From CAVPOO01 sp963707015 (GTDB taxonomy: Bacteria > Pseudomonadota > Gammaproteobacteria > Thiohalobacterales > Thiohalobacteraceae), in assembly GCA_963707015.1 (NCBI GenBank), contig CAVPOO010000015.1:459866-523865 (forward strand): a DNA stretch of 64,000 bases. Direction: 5' to 3'. Positions within the stretch are counted from its first letter, which is position 1. Every line of letters begins with the position of its first letter. The translations under genes were made by a program, and so were the position numbers. A model generated the notes under the pieces. That model worked only from the letters and a program-made list of their open reading frames with translations. It did not search any database and was not told the origin of the DNA. Of this stretch, positions 8,556-17,320 are shown piece after piece.

Positions 8556-9586
8556 TAACAGACTCTTCGCGGATGACGGTGCGGCCTCGTGGCGCACCCG
8601 GTGAATGGTCCGCGTTGGGGTCCTAACGGCACGAGCGACGAGGCGCACAGTTGGCCCCGGCCAGCGTGCGTGCATCCGCCCAGCCTCCTGTGTCCGAGAG
8701 TCCGCTCTGCGCAAGGCCCATCCTGTGACGATGGCGAGAAATCGGGCCATGGTTCCCAGTGCGCTGCAATTTTGACCTCTCGGACAGGTGTCCACCTGAC
8801 TGTCTCGCCAGGAGGACGGCGAACGCCGCCAGCGCCCGAACCTGTAAATAGCCGGGTATGGATCATGCGCGATCCATAATCGTCCCGCGACCGGGACTGT
8901 GCCGTCGAAATCCACCATCGCGTCCCTCTCAATCGCGTCAACAGGAGGCTGCTACCGCGCGATCGACTCTGACAGAAATACATAAGTTATATTAATGGGC
9001 AAATACAAGTTTCCCTGTGCGTACTCTTACGTAGACCGTTTTTTTGGCCCAGTGTTGGCTGACGGTTTCATCCAGCTCTACCAGGGCTGTCTGGAATTGC
9101 ATTAAAAACAAGGTGTTCAATGAATCCTGGTGATGCGGGGCGGGGCGCCTGTCACGGCCACGATAAGGTGGAGAGTCCGGAACTTCCTTCCGGTCGGGCT
9201 CTGGGTCCCAAGTTTTATGCACAGCTTCGGTGATTACGCGGTGTGCGTTGTGGGAAGTGGGTGAGGTCCCGTTGTCGTCCCCAAAATAATTTCGTAATGC
9301 TATGTTTATAATCAGTTTTATTTTCCGGCTAGATTTTGCGCAATTTAATAAAAATGTAATAATGGCGGGGCCTCAGGCGTTTTGATCCCAAAAGTTCCAC
9401 AGAGTTATCCACAGGTTTTGTGGATAAGTGTCAAGACCCTGAAACATTAAACGGTTAGATCAACTTAGTAAGAAATTAGATAAAGTCCAGAATAAGCCAG
9501 GCTAATTATCAGAACAGCAGATTTCCTTGTGATCACGAAAGCGAGGCTGGACAACTGAAAGCGCCAAGTGCGAACGAAGCCTTCGT
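8556..9586. other. 1-kb gene-free region between pntB and priA
   Basis: No open frame here shows a recognisable protein or a ribosome binding site. The first 430 bp are GC-rich and contain two palindromes: CAGGTG-TC-CACCTG at 8785-8798, and ATGGATC/GATCCAT arms at 8858-8864 and 8871-8877 with a 6-bp loop. A further hairpin with CCGGAA/TTCCGG arms lies near 9176-9192. From about 9280 the composition changes to strongly AT-rich (9283-9365), followed by DnaA boxes (annotated separately). The region could hold an unrecognised RNA, a replication or regulatory locus, or decayed sequence. I did not find signatures of RNase P, tmRNA, 6S or SRP RNA. Confidence 0.55.
9215..9427. promoter_or_regulatory. 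DnaA-box cluster with AT-rich segment (oriC- or datA-like, or DnaA-regulated promoter)
   Basis: TTATGCACA at 9215-9223 fits the DnaA-box consensus TTATNCACA. TTATCCACA at 9405-9413 and its exact inverse TGTGGATAA at 9419-9427 form a tight inverted pair with a 5-bp gap. Between the first and second boxes lies an AT-rich run (9283-9365) that would serve as an unwinding element. GATC sites occur at about 9384, 9457 and 9531. The sequence features are seen directly; the function is inferred. dnaA, dnaN, gidA or parAB, the usual oriC neighbours, are not in the window. Confidence 0.5.
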
Positions 9587-11785
9587 ATGAAGACGCCGGT
9601 TCTGCAGATCGCAGTACCCTCTCCGCTACATCACGGTTTCGATTATCTTCCTCCAGAAGGTACCGATGTCTCATGCCTGCACCCGGGCATGCGCGTACGA
9701 GTTCCCTTTGGTCGGCGTAGCACGATGGGCGTGTTGCTGAATGTCGCCGAGGTGAGTGCGATTCCCAGGCAGCGCCTGCGCCCCGCATTGGACGTGCTCG
9801 ATACCCGCCCCGTCGTTGCCGCTGATCTCATGGCACTGGCCCGCTGGGCGAGTGCCTACTATCACTATCCGATTGGCGAGGTCCTGAGCAGTGTTCTGCC
9901 TGTAGCACTGCGCAAGGGAGGGGCGGCGAACCGGCGGCGGGCCTCCGCCTGGCGACTCACCGCTGCCGGGCGGGCCATTGCGCCGGAGACCATGCAGCGG
10001 GCCAGGCGGCAGGCGGGACTGCTGGCGGCGCTGGCCTCGTACCCCGCCGGTGCGACGGCTGCGCAGCTCAGGGAAGCGGAGGCCTATAGTGCCGCGGCAC
10101 TCGGAGCGCTGCGTGACAAGGGCTGGATCGAACCCGCAGATATGTCGGCGGCTCAAGATCGTCGTGAGCCTGTTGCCGGCCCGGTGCTTGACTCCGCCCA
10201 ACAGGCCGCCGTAGCGGTAATCCACCAGGCGCAGGGCTTTTCGCCCCTGCTGCTGCAGGGCGTGACCGGAAGTGGCAAGACCGAGGTCTACTTGCGCGCG
10301 ATACAACAGAGCCTCTCCCAAGGCCGACAGACCTTGGTGCTGGTTCCTGAGATTGGCCTGACGCCGCAACTGGTGCGCCGCTTCGAGCAGCGCCTGGCTG
10401 TGCCGCTCGCCGTGCTGCACTCCGGCATGACGGACCGCGAGCGCCTGGATGCATGGCTCGCGGCTGCCGACGGCACGGCCAGGGTGGTCATCGGGACCCG
10501 TTCGGCCGTGTTTACGCCCCTGGCGAACCCGGGTCTGTTTATTGTCGACGAGGAACATGATCCGTCGCTGAAGCAGCAGGAGGGTTTTCGTTACTCGGCC
10601 CGTGATCTTCTGATCTGGCGTGCCAGGCACCTGGCGATCCCGATTGTGCTCGGCTCGGCCACGCCTTCCCTGGAGAGTCTTCACAATACGCGCCAGGGGC
10701 GCTATCGGTTACTGGAATTGCCGGAGCGTGCAGGTGGTGCGCGGGCGCCGCATATGCAGCTGCTGGACGTACGCGCCCAGACGATGGACAATCAGTTGTC
10801 CCGCCCACTGATCAGCGAGATGGGCCGTCACCTCGAGGCGGGCGGACAGGTCCTGCTGTTTCTCAATCGCCGCGGCTATGCACCGACGCTTATCTGTCAC
10901 GACTGTGGCTGGGTGGCGGAATGCCATCGTTGTGATGCGCATCTGGTACTGCATCAGGGGGCTGGTGAGCTGCGTTGCCACCATTGCGGGTCCCAATCCC
11001 GCGTCGACACCCGGTGTCCGGGATGTGGCAGCAGCGACCTGCGTGCCCTGGGATCGGGAACGGAGCGGGTTGAGCTGGCATTGCAGCAGCACTTTCCCAG
11101 CCGGCGCGTGCTGCGTATTGACCGTGATAACATCCGCGGTAAAGGCCGCCTCGCCGATCTGCTCGCCCAGGCGCGCAAGGGGGATGCGGAGATCCTGCTG
11201 GGGACACAGATGCTGGCCAAAGGCCACCATTTCCCCGGCGTAACGCTGGTCGGCATCCTGGATACCGACCAGGGTCTGTTCAGTGCGGATTTCAGGGCCG
11301 GTGAACGTATGGCGCAGTTGATTATCCAGGTTGCGGGTCGCGCCGGCCGGGCGGACCGACCCGGTCAGGTTCTGATCCAGACACACCATCCCGAACATCC
11401 GCTGCTTCGCCTGCTGGTGGAACGCGGGTATGACGATTTCGCCAGGGCGGCCCTGATGGAACGCGAGGCGGCCAGTCTGCCACCCTTCTCGAGTGTGGCG
11501 CTGTTACGTGCCGAGGCGGCCGGCCGAGAGGCGCCTGAAAGGTTTCTGAACGCCGCCCGGGAGCAGGCGGCGGTGCGCGGCGGTGGCGAGGTGGCCCTGT
11601 GGGGGCCGGTACCGGCACCGATGGAGCGGCGCCAGGGTCGCTACCGGGCGCAGCTGATGCTGGTGGCGCAGGAACGCCTGGCGCTGCAGCGCCTGCTGGA
11701 CGGCTGGGTCCCCTGCCTGGATCAGATCAAATCGGCCCGCAGTGTCCGCTGGTCGCTGGACGTGGATCCCGTGGATACTTTGTAG
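9587..11785 (+). CDS. priA: Primosomal protein N' (replication restart helicase PriA)
   Basis: PriA recognises stalled forks and D-loops and loads the replicative helicase through the restart primosome. The 732-residue product has the N-terminal DNA-binding domain (VPSPLHHGFDYLPPEG), Walker A GVTGSGKTEVYL near residue 225, the DEEH box IVDEEHDPSLKQQEG near 320, and the split zinc module CHDCGWVAECHRC with CHHCGSQS and CPGCGSSDL at about 437-485. The C-terminal helicase motifs GTQMLAKGHHFPGV and QVAGRAGRADRPG are intact. Length equals the family norm. ATG 9587 has only a weak upstream ribosome site. Palindromes follow the gene (GCGGCC/GGCCGC, 11809-11826, and CCCGGCGCGCCGGG, 11845-11858), but no T-run makes either a standard terminator. 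Confidence 0.97.
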   Translation: MKTPVLQIAVPSPLHHGFDYLPPEGTDVSCLHPGMRVRVPFGRRSTMGVLLNVAEVSAIPRQRLRPALDVLDTRPVVAADLMALARWASAYYHYPIGEVLSSVLPVALRKGGAANRRRASAWRLTAAGRAIAPETMQRARRQAGLLAALASYPAGATAAQLREAEAYSAAALGALRDKGWIEPADMSAAQDRREPVAGPVLDSAQQAAVAVIHQAQGFSPLLLQGVTGSGKTEVYLRAIQQSLSQGRQTLVLVPEIGLTPQLVRRFEQRLAVPLAVLHSGMTDRERLDAWLAAADGTARVVIGTRSAVFTPLANPGLFIVDEEHDPSLKQQEGFRYSARDLLIWRARHLAIPIVLGSATPSLESLHNTRQGRYRLLELPERAGGARAPHMQLLDVRAQTMDNQLSRPLISEMGRHLEAGGQVLLFLNRRGYAPTLICHDCGWVAECHRCDAHLVLHQGAGELRCHHCGSQSRVDTRCPGCGSSDLRALGSGTERVELALQQHFPSRRVLRIDRDNIRGKGRLADLLAQARKGDAEILLGTQMLAKGHHFPGVTLVGILDTDQGLFSADFRAGERMAQLIIQVAGRAGRADRPGQVLIQTHHPEHPLLRLLVERGYDDFARAALMEREAASLPPFSSVALLRAEAAGREAPERFLNAAREQAAVRGGGEVALWGPVPAPMERRQGRYRAQLMLVAQERLALQRLLDGWVPCLDQIKSARSVRWSLDVDPVDTL

Positions 11786-11897
11786 GAAGCTGGTTGCCTG
11801 GCTAACCCGCGGCCGTTACCGGCCGCCTGGTAGCAAGGCCGTGGCCCGGCGCGCCGGGCGGGGATCCTGTCTGAATGCGTGATGCTGTGCTGGCCGG

Positions 11898-11925
11898 TTG
11901 CAACAGCGGCAGGACCCGGGATAAT
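11898..11925 (+). promoter_or_regulatory. Candidate sigma-70 promoter upstream of argS
   Basis: TTGCAA (11898-11903) and GATAAT (11920-11925) are 16 bp apart and end 74 bp before the argS ATG. The -35 matches 4 of 6 and the -10 five of 6 consensus bases. Placement in the priA-argS gap is sensible, but use is unproven. Confidence 0.4.
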
Positions 11926-11999
11926 AGCCCGCCTTGCATCTGGTGCAGCCTGGCTCGAAGATGGCAGTCGCACCGGCGATGGCGGGCCGGTCCAAATTT

Positions 12000-13760
12000 A
12001 TGAAACATCAACTCGAGCAATTACTGGCGAGTGCCGTCCACGTGCTTCAGGTGGAGGGCGGCCTGCCGGATGACATTTCTGCGGCTGTTCATGTGGAGCG
12101 CACGCGCGATCGCAGCCACGGGGACTTCGCCAGCAATGTGGCCATGCTGCTCGGCAAGGCGGCTGGCCAGCGGCCACGCGAGCTGGCCGAGAAAATCGTG
12201 GCTGCCGTTCCGCATTCGGGTGCAATCCGGAAGCTGGAGATTGCCGGTCCGGGTTTCATTAATTTCTATCTCGACAGCAGTGCCTATCACCGGGTAATTG
12301 CGGAGATTCTCTCGCTCGGGGATCAGTTCGGGCGCAGTTCACTGGGGGCAGGTCAGCCGGTTCAGGTGGAGTTCGTCTCTGCGAATCCCACCGGGCCACT
12401 GCATGTCGGACATGGGCGGGGGGCCGCCTATGGGGCGGCGGTCGCGGACCTGCTCGAGGCTGTCGGTTACCGCGTGCATCGTGAATACTACGTCAATGAC
12501 GCGGGTCGGCAGATGGATATTCTGGCGACCAGCGTCTATTTGCGCTACCTGGAGTTGTGTGGCGAAGCGGTTGCGTTTCCGAGTAATGGCTATCAGGGTG
12601 ATTACGTCTGGGATATCGCCGCCACCTTGCACCGCAATCACGGTGATGCGCTGTATCATTCCGTGGCCGAAGTATTCCGGGATGTTCCGCCCGATGAAGC
12701 GGCCGGTGGTGACAAAGAAGCGCATATTGATGCAGTGATCGCGCGCGTGCGGACCTTGCTCGGTGGTGAGCGCTACCGGGAGGCCTTCGACCTTGGTCTC
12801 AACAGCATTCTCGCGAATATTCGTCAGGACCTGAAGGAGTTCGGTATCGAGTATGACGAGTGGTTCTCAGAGCGTTCGCTGACAGAATCCGGCCTGGTGA
12901 CCGAAGTGATAGAGCGGCTCCGGCAAAGCAGCCATGTCTACGAGACCGGCGGTGCACTCTGGTTTCGCTCAACTGACTTTGGCGATGAGAAGGATCGGGT
13001 GGTGGTGCGTGAAAACGGCCAGATGACCTATTTTGCATCCGATATCGCCTACCACATGAACAAGTTGGAACGTGGCTTTGCCCGGGTCATCGATGTCTGG
13101 GGTGCGGATCACCATGGCTACGTGCCGCGGGTCAAGGCAGCCCTCAGGGCGATCGGCGATGATCCGGACAGGCTCGATGTGCTGCTCGTGCAGTTTGCGA
13201 TCCTCTACCGTGGCGGCGAGAAGGTTCAGATGTCGACACGCTCCGGTGAGTTTGTGACGCTGCGCGAACTGCGCCAGGAAGTCGGCAGGGATGCGGCGCG
13301 GTTTTTCTATGTGATGCGCAAATGCGAGCAGCATCTCGATTTTGATCTCGATCTTGCCAGGTCGCAATCGCATGACAATCCCGTCTACTATATCCAGTAT
13401 GCGCATGCCCGGGTGATGAGTGTTATGCGCCAGCTTGGCGACAAAGGCTGGGCTTGGGACAGCGCGTCAGGCACGGCGCACCTGCACCTGCTGCACGAGG
13501 AACACGAACAAAGCCTGATGACGAAACTCTCGCAGTTTCCAGAGCTGGTTGAATCAGCCGCTCTGCAGCATGAACCTCACCAGCTTGCCCATTATCTGAG
13601 AGAACTGGCCAACGAGTTTCACACCTATTACAACGCACATCAGTTTCTGGTCGAGGACGCGCCGCTCAGGGATGCCCGCCTGAACCTGATTCAGGCCACG
13701 CGGCAGGTGATCGCGAATGGCCTGCGCCTGCTCGGTGTATCGGCACCGGAGAGCATGTGA
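12000..13760 (+). CDS. argS: Arginine-tRNA ligase
   Basis: ArgS charges tRNA-Arg with arginine in the cytoplasm. The 586-residue product has the N-terminal tRNA D-loop recognition domain, the class I HIGH signature as PTGPLHVGHGRGAAYG near residue 131, the family segments EYYVNDAGRQMD and YFASDIAYHMNKLERG, and the C-terminal anticodon-binding domain rich in conserved His/Tyr. The KMSKS loop reads VQMSTRSG near residue 410, a degenerate form that is normal for many bacterial ArgS. I chose ATG 12000 (MKHQLEQLL) because it gives the usual N-terminus; the frame extends 22 codons upstream to a TTG with no support. A SPOR-domain gene follows 24 bp downstream. Confidence 0.97.
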   Translation: MKHQLEQLLASAVHVLQVEGGLPDDISAAVHVERTRDRSHGDFASNVAMLLGKAAGQRPRELAEKIVAAVPHSGAIRKLEIAGPGFINFYLDSSAYHRVIAEILSLGDQFGRSSLGAGQPVQVEFVSANPTGPLHVGHGRGAAYGAAVADLLEAVGYRVHREYYVNDAGRQMDILATSVYLRYLELCGEAVAFPSNGYQGDYVWDIAATLHRNHGDALYHSVAEVFRDVPPDEAAGGDKEAHIDAVIARVRTLLGGERYREAFDLGLNSILANIRQDLKEFGIEYDEWFSERSLTESGLVTEVIERLRQSSHVYETGGALWFRSTDFGDEKDRVVVRENGQMTYFASDIAYHMNKLERGFARVIDVWGADHHGYVPRVKAALRAIGDDPDRLDVLLVQFAILYRGGEKVQMSTRSGEFVTLRELRQEVGRDAARFFYVMRKCEQHLDFDLDLARSQSHDNPVYYIQYAHARVMSVMRQLGDKGWAWDSASGTAHLHLLHEEHEQSLMTKLSQFPELVESAALQHEPHQLAHYLRELANEFHTYYNAHQFLVEDAPLRDARLNLIQATRQVIANGLRLLGVSAPESM

Positions 13761-13784
13761 AGGCGCGCGGTCGATTGAGAGCTT

Positions 13785-14360
13785 ATGCCGAGCGACTATA
13801 AATACACTACCCGCCGGCGCAGGAGGCACGGTCCGCCGGGCTGGGCCTGGCTGCTGGCCGGTTCGTCAATCGGGCTGTTTGTGGCCTTCCTGGTCTATCT
13901 TCACTCGACATCGGACAGTGGGCAGGAGACGGACTTTGCCGTCGCCATACCCATACCCGCAGAACCGGCTGGACGGGAAGCGCCGAAGGCCGCGGTCGCC
14001 GGGGTTCCGGAACCCTCCAAGCCGCGGTTTGACTTCTATACCTTGCTTCCGGAAATGGAGGTGGTGGTGCCCAAGCCGGAGACAAGCGGCCAGCCGCAGC
14101 CGGGCGTGCGCCAGGTGGAGAAGCCGGGGACCTATCTTCTGCAGGCCGGCTCGTTCCGCGAGCTGAAGAAGGCCGATGAGCTCAAGGCAAGGCTGGCGCT
14201 GCTTGGATTCGAAGCCAGTATCCAGACAGTGAAGATCAATAACCGCGAAACCTGGCACCGTGTGCGTGCCGGTCCCTTCAGCAATCTCGGTGAACTGAAT
14301 GTTGCCCGCGCGCGGTTAAAAGGCAATAACATCAGTGCGATTCTGCTGAAGCGCCAATAA
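13785..14360 (+). CDS. SPOR domain-containing cell division protein (FtsN-like)
   Basis: A 191-residue bitopic membrane protein. A short cytoplasmic N-terminus rich in Arg (YTTRRRRRHG) precedes one membrane helix at about residues 20-40 (WAWLLAGSSIGLFVAFLVYL). A Pro/Glu-rich periplasmic linker follows, then a C-terminal SPOR domain from about residue 110 (YLLQAGSFRELKKADELKA to the end). SPOR domains bind denuded peptidoglycan at the division septum. This layout and the position after priA-argS match the FtsN-like protein of pseudomonads and relatives. It is shorter than E. coli FtsN (319 residues), so whether it is the essential FtsN is inferred rather than shown. Confidence 0.9.
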   Translation: MPSDYKYTTRRRRRHGPPGWAWLLAGSSIGLFVAFLVYLHSTSDSGQETDFAVAIPIPAEPAGREAPKAAVAGVPEPSKPRFDFYTLLPEMEVVVPKPETSGQPQPGVRQVEKPGTYLLQAGSFRELKKADELKARLALLGFEASIQTVKINNRETWHRVRAGPFSNLGELNVARARLKGNNISAILLKRQ

Positions 14361-14437
14361 AGCCCCGGGGAACCAGAATGTCAGCCGTGCCGGTCGCCTG
14401 TTCCGGGTGCCGAATTCCTCGCTAATGTGTCCGCGGG

Positions 14438-16315
14438 TCAATCGCTCAGATAGGTGTAGCCGCTCAGGCCTGCTTCGAGCTCCCTGAGGAAATCCGCCTG
14501 CTCCTCCACGCTGAGTCGCGCCGCCTGAATCTTGTTCCGGTAGGCGGCGCGCAGTCCGTCGGTGTCGAAGTGCACGTAACGCAGAAGTTCATCCGCGGTG
14601 TCACCGTGTTCCGCGCCCGACAGGGTGTAGCCATCCTCAGTGAGGCGGACATCAACCGCGTCTGTATCGCCAAACAGATTATGCATATCGCCGAGGATCT
14701 CCTGATAGGCGCCGACCAGGAAGATGCCCAGGAGATACGTCTCGCCAGGCCGGTATGGATGCACGGGCAGTGTCGACTCGACGCCGTTGCGGTCTACATA
14801 CTGGTCAATGCGCCCGTCGGAATCACAGGTCAGGTCCTGAATGACCGCTCGCCGTGTTGGCGGATCATCCAGGCGATGCAGCGGCACCACAGGAAAGATC
14901 TGTTTGATTGCCCACACATCGGGCAGTGACTGAAAGATGGAAAGATTGCAGAAATATTTGTCGGCCAGTTTTTCGTTCAGCTCATCGAGCAGGTCATGGT
15001 ATTTCCGGTTGCCCCCTTTTATGAGGGGTCGCAGTCGGTGGCAGATGGCGTAATAGATGGACTCACACTGCATCCTTTCCTTAAGGGTGAGTTTGCCCTT
15101 GCTGAACAGCGTTTGCGCCTCCCTCAGCCAGTAGACGGCATCGTGGTGGACCTCCAGCACTGAGGGTGTCTCCGCTGCGCCGAGCGTGCCCCACAGCTCG
15201 TGAATGATTTGCGGCGCGTCCTCCGCAGGGCCTTTCAGTGAGCCCGTGCCCGGTGCCTGTTCAATGTCGATGACATTGGTAATAAGCAGTGCATGATGAG
15301 CCGTCATGGCACGGCCGGACTCCGTGATGATGTCGGGATGGGAGAGTCCTCGCTTCGCACAGATATCACTCAGGACCTCTACCACGATCCTTGCATAGCT
15401 CTCGATCCCGTAATTAACGGAGCAGTAGTTTCTCGAGGCGGTACCCTCATAGTCGACGCCAAGTCCACCGCCGACATCGATGGTATCGATGGGGGCGCCC
15501 AGGCTGCAGAGTTCGGCATGGTAGGCGGCGAGCTCACGCAGTCCGGCCTCTATGTCGCGGATGTTTGTTACCTGGGATCCCAGATGACAATGCAGGAGTT
15601 GCAGCGCCCCCAGACGATTGGCAGCGGTCAGGCGCTCGATGAAGCGCAGCACCTGGGCGGCGCTCAGGCCAAACTTGGATCTTTCACCACCGCTGTTCTG
15701 CCATTTTCCCGTGCCCAGCGACGCCAGCCGTACGCGGACTCCGAGCACGGGATCAACATTGAGCGCCTCGGCTTCCTGCAGGGCCAGTTCCAGTTCGGAG
15801 AGCTTCTCGATGACGATCACAATCCGGTGGCCGAGCTTGCGCCCGATAAGCGCCAGACGGATATAGGCGCGATCCTTGTAACCGTTGCAGATAATCAGAC
15901 CGCCGGGGCGCGACACGCCGAGTACGGCCATCAGCTCGGGCTTGCTGCCGGCCTCGAGGCCCACCCGGTCACCACCGTGGTGAAGGATTTCGGAAACCAC
16001 ACTGCGCTGCTGGTTGACCTTGATGGGGTAAACCGCATGGTAGCGGCCGCTATAGCCGGTCGCACTGCAGGCCTTGTCAAAAGCGGTGCAAATCCGGTCA
16101 ATGCGGTCATGGAGAATGTCAACGAAGCGCACCAGCACGGGCAGCCTCAGGCCATGCCGGTGCAGCGCCTGAGCCAGGGTATAGAGATCGATCTCACCGT
16201 CACTGGAGCCCGGTCGCGGCCGGATTGCCAGATGTCCGGCGCTGTTGACGTCGACGTAGCCCTGCCCCCAGCGGGCAAGGCTGTAGGTGTTTCGGGCTTG
16301 CTCAACAGTCCACAT
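14438..16315 (-). CDS. speA: Biosynthetic arginine decarboxylase
   Basis: SpeA is a PLP enzyme that decarboxylates arginine to agmatine, the first step of the agmatine route to putrescine. The 625-residue product has the family N-terminus MWTVEQARNTYSLARWGQGY, the PLP lysine in YPIKVNQ at residue 99, the substrate and PLP segment DVGGGLGVDYEGTAS and ITESGRAMTAHHA, and the C-terminal FLVGAYQEILGDMHNLFGD. Length matches the roughly 630 of the family. Start ATG 16315 is chosen; a TTG three codons upstream is possible. speE is divergent 130 bp away, so the two spermidine genes share a control region. No agmatinase or AdoMet decarboxylase gene is in the window. Confidence 0.96.
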   Translation of the reverse strand: MWTVEQARNTYSLARWGQGYVDVNSAGHLAIRPRPGSSDGEIDLYTLAQALHRHGLRLPVLVRFVDILHDRIDRICTAFDKACSATGYSGRYHAVYPIKVNQQRSVVSEILHHGGDRVGLEAGSKPELMAVLGVSRPGGLIICNGYKDRAYIRLALIGRKLGHRIVIVIEKLSELELALQEAEALNVDPVLGVRVRLASLGTGKWQNSGGERSKFGLSAAQVLRFIERLTAANRLGALQLLHCHLGSQVTNIRDIEAGLRELAAYHAELCSLGAPIDTIDVGGGLGVDYEGTASRNYCSVNYGIESYARIVVEVLSDICAKRGLSHPDIITESGRAMTAHHALLITNVIDIEQAPGTGSLKGPAEDAPQIIHELWGTLGAAETPSVLEVHHDAVYWLREAQTLFSKGKLTLKERMQCESIYYAICHRLRPLIKGGNRKYHDLLDELNEKLADKYFCNLSIFQSLPDVWAIKQIFPVVPLHRLDDPPTRRAVIQDLTCDSDGRIDQYVDRNGVESTLPVHPYRPGETYLLGIFLVGAYQEILGDMHNLFGDTDAVDVRLTEDGYTLSGAEHGDTADELLRYVHFDTDGLRAAYRNKIQAARLSVEEQADFLRELEAGLSGYTYLSD

Positions 16316-16445
16316 GGCAGACAAAGATACTTGATTAAGCCCCCAAGGGGAACGCCATTCCCCGTGCGGATGGATGCGTCCGGCTTGTCTATTGTGCCGT
16401 TGCCCGGTATCTTCGATTTCCCTCTGATGCGAGCAGGATACGACA

Positions 16446-17303
16446 ATGCAACTCGATGCCGGCTGGTTTACGGAAGTCTGTGAGGAAGGCGGATCGGCAT
16501 TTTCTCTGAAGATCCGACGCAAACTGCACGAAGAGCAGTCAGAGTATCAGCGCATTGAGATTTTCGAGACGGAGAAGTTCGGCAAGCTCATGACGATAGA
16601 CGGTTTCGTCATGCTCACTGACTTCGACAGTTTCCTCTACCACGAGATGATGTCGCATCCGGTCCTGTTCACGCACCCGGCACCAGAGCGCGTTGTGATC
16701 ATCGGGGGCGGTGACTGCGGTACGCTGCACGAGGTGCTGAAACACCCGGATGTGAAATCGGTGCTGCAGGTCGAAATCGACGAACGGGTCACGCGGATAG
16801 CCGAGGAGTACTTTCCGGAATCATGCGCCTCCAACAACGATCCGCGCGTCGAGTTCCTGTTTGCCGATGGCATCCGATGGATGCAGCAGGCAGAAGCGGG
16901 GACTGCCGATGTCATCATCGTCGACAGTACTGATCCGATTGGCCCGGCGAAAGGGCTGTTCACCGAGGCCTTTTACCGTGAATGTCATCGCGTGCTGGGG
17001 GAAAGCGGGATTGTCGTCCAGCAGAGTGAGTCACCGTTGTTTCACATGGGGATCATTAAACTGTTGCACCGGGCGATGCGGACCGCCGGGTTTCAGCAGA
17101 CGCTGAGCCTGCATTTCCCCCAGGTAAGCTATCCGGCCGGTTGGTGGTCGGCTACGATGGGTGGCAAGAATCTCGATCTGCAGCGTTATCGGGAGCGTGA
17201 TATTTCGGCGCGCTCGTTCCCGACACGCTACTACAACCTCGCTATCCATCGCGCCTCCATGGCCATGCCCGAGTTCTTCCGCCACGAACTGGAATCAGCC
17301 TAA
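16446..17303 (+). CDS. speE: Polyamine aminopropyltransferase (spermidine synthase)
   Basis: SpeE transfers an aminopropyl group from decarboxylated AdoMet to putrescine to make spermidine. The 285-residue product shows the gate and binding signatures of the family: GKLMTIDGFVMLTDFDSFLY near residue 40, the nucleotide-binding GGGDCGTLHEVLKH near 83, VEIDERVTRIAEEYFP near 105, and the catalytic VDSTDPIGPAKGLF near 160. AGGA lies 8 nt before ATG 16446. Its TAA stop lies inside a repeated sequence (17292-17320) that also supplies the stop of the convergent DUF4124 gene. Confidence 0.96.
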   Translation: MQLDAGWFTEVCEEGGSAFSLKIRRKLHEEQSEYQRIEIFETEKFGKLMTIDGFVMLTDFDSFLYHEMMSHPVLFTHPAPERVVIIGGGDCGTLHEVLKHPDVKSVLQVEIDERVTRIAEEYFPESCASNNDPRVEFLFADGIRWMQQAEAGTADVIIVDSTDPIGPAKGLFTEAFYRECHRVLGESGIVVQQSESPLFHMGIIKLLHRAMRTAGFQQTLSLHFPQVSYPAGWWSATMGGKNLDLQRYRERDISARSFPTRYYNLAIHRASMAMPEFFRHELESA

Positions 17304-17320
17304 GTCCGACGGGCTCCTAG
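17292..17320 (-). repeat. Copy 1 of the CTAG-headed repeat, at a convergent junction
   Basis: Read on the minus strand this begins CTAGGAGCCCGTCGG and continues ACTTAGGCTGATTC. It matches the sequence at 54419-54447 with one difference in 29 bases. It covers the stop codons of both neighbours: the TAA of speE (17301-17303) and the TAG of the DUF4124 gene (17317-17319). Confidence 0.85.

Noticed and set aside
8589..8879. A 96-codon open frame in the pntB-priA gap
   Set aside because: It has no ribosome site, an amino-acid composition rich in Pro/Arg/Ser typical of shadow frames, and competes with open frames on the other strand over the same bases.
11809..11858. GC-rich palindromes after priA as a terminator
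   Set aside because: Neither palindrome is followed by a T-run. They may fold but do not meet the intrinsic terminator pattern.
13224..13250. Missing KMSKS lysines in ArgS (VQMSTRSG)
   Set aside because: Many bacterial ArgS enzymes have this degenerate loop and remain active, so it is not a defect.
15293..16483. A 396-codon open frame on the plus strand antisense to speA
   Set aside because: It lies wholly opposite a well-conserved gene plus its upstream region, has no recognisable domain, and such long antisense frames are expected in high-GC coding DNA. The same applies to frames opposite the M16 peptidase (45951-47300), copA (52542-53711), dnaG (60474-61577) and pntB (7584-8918).
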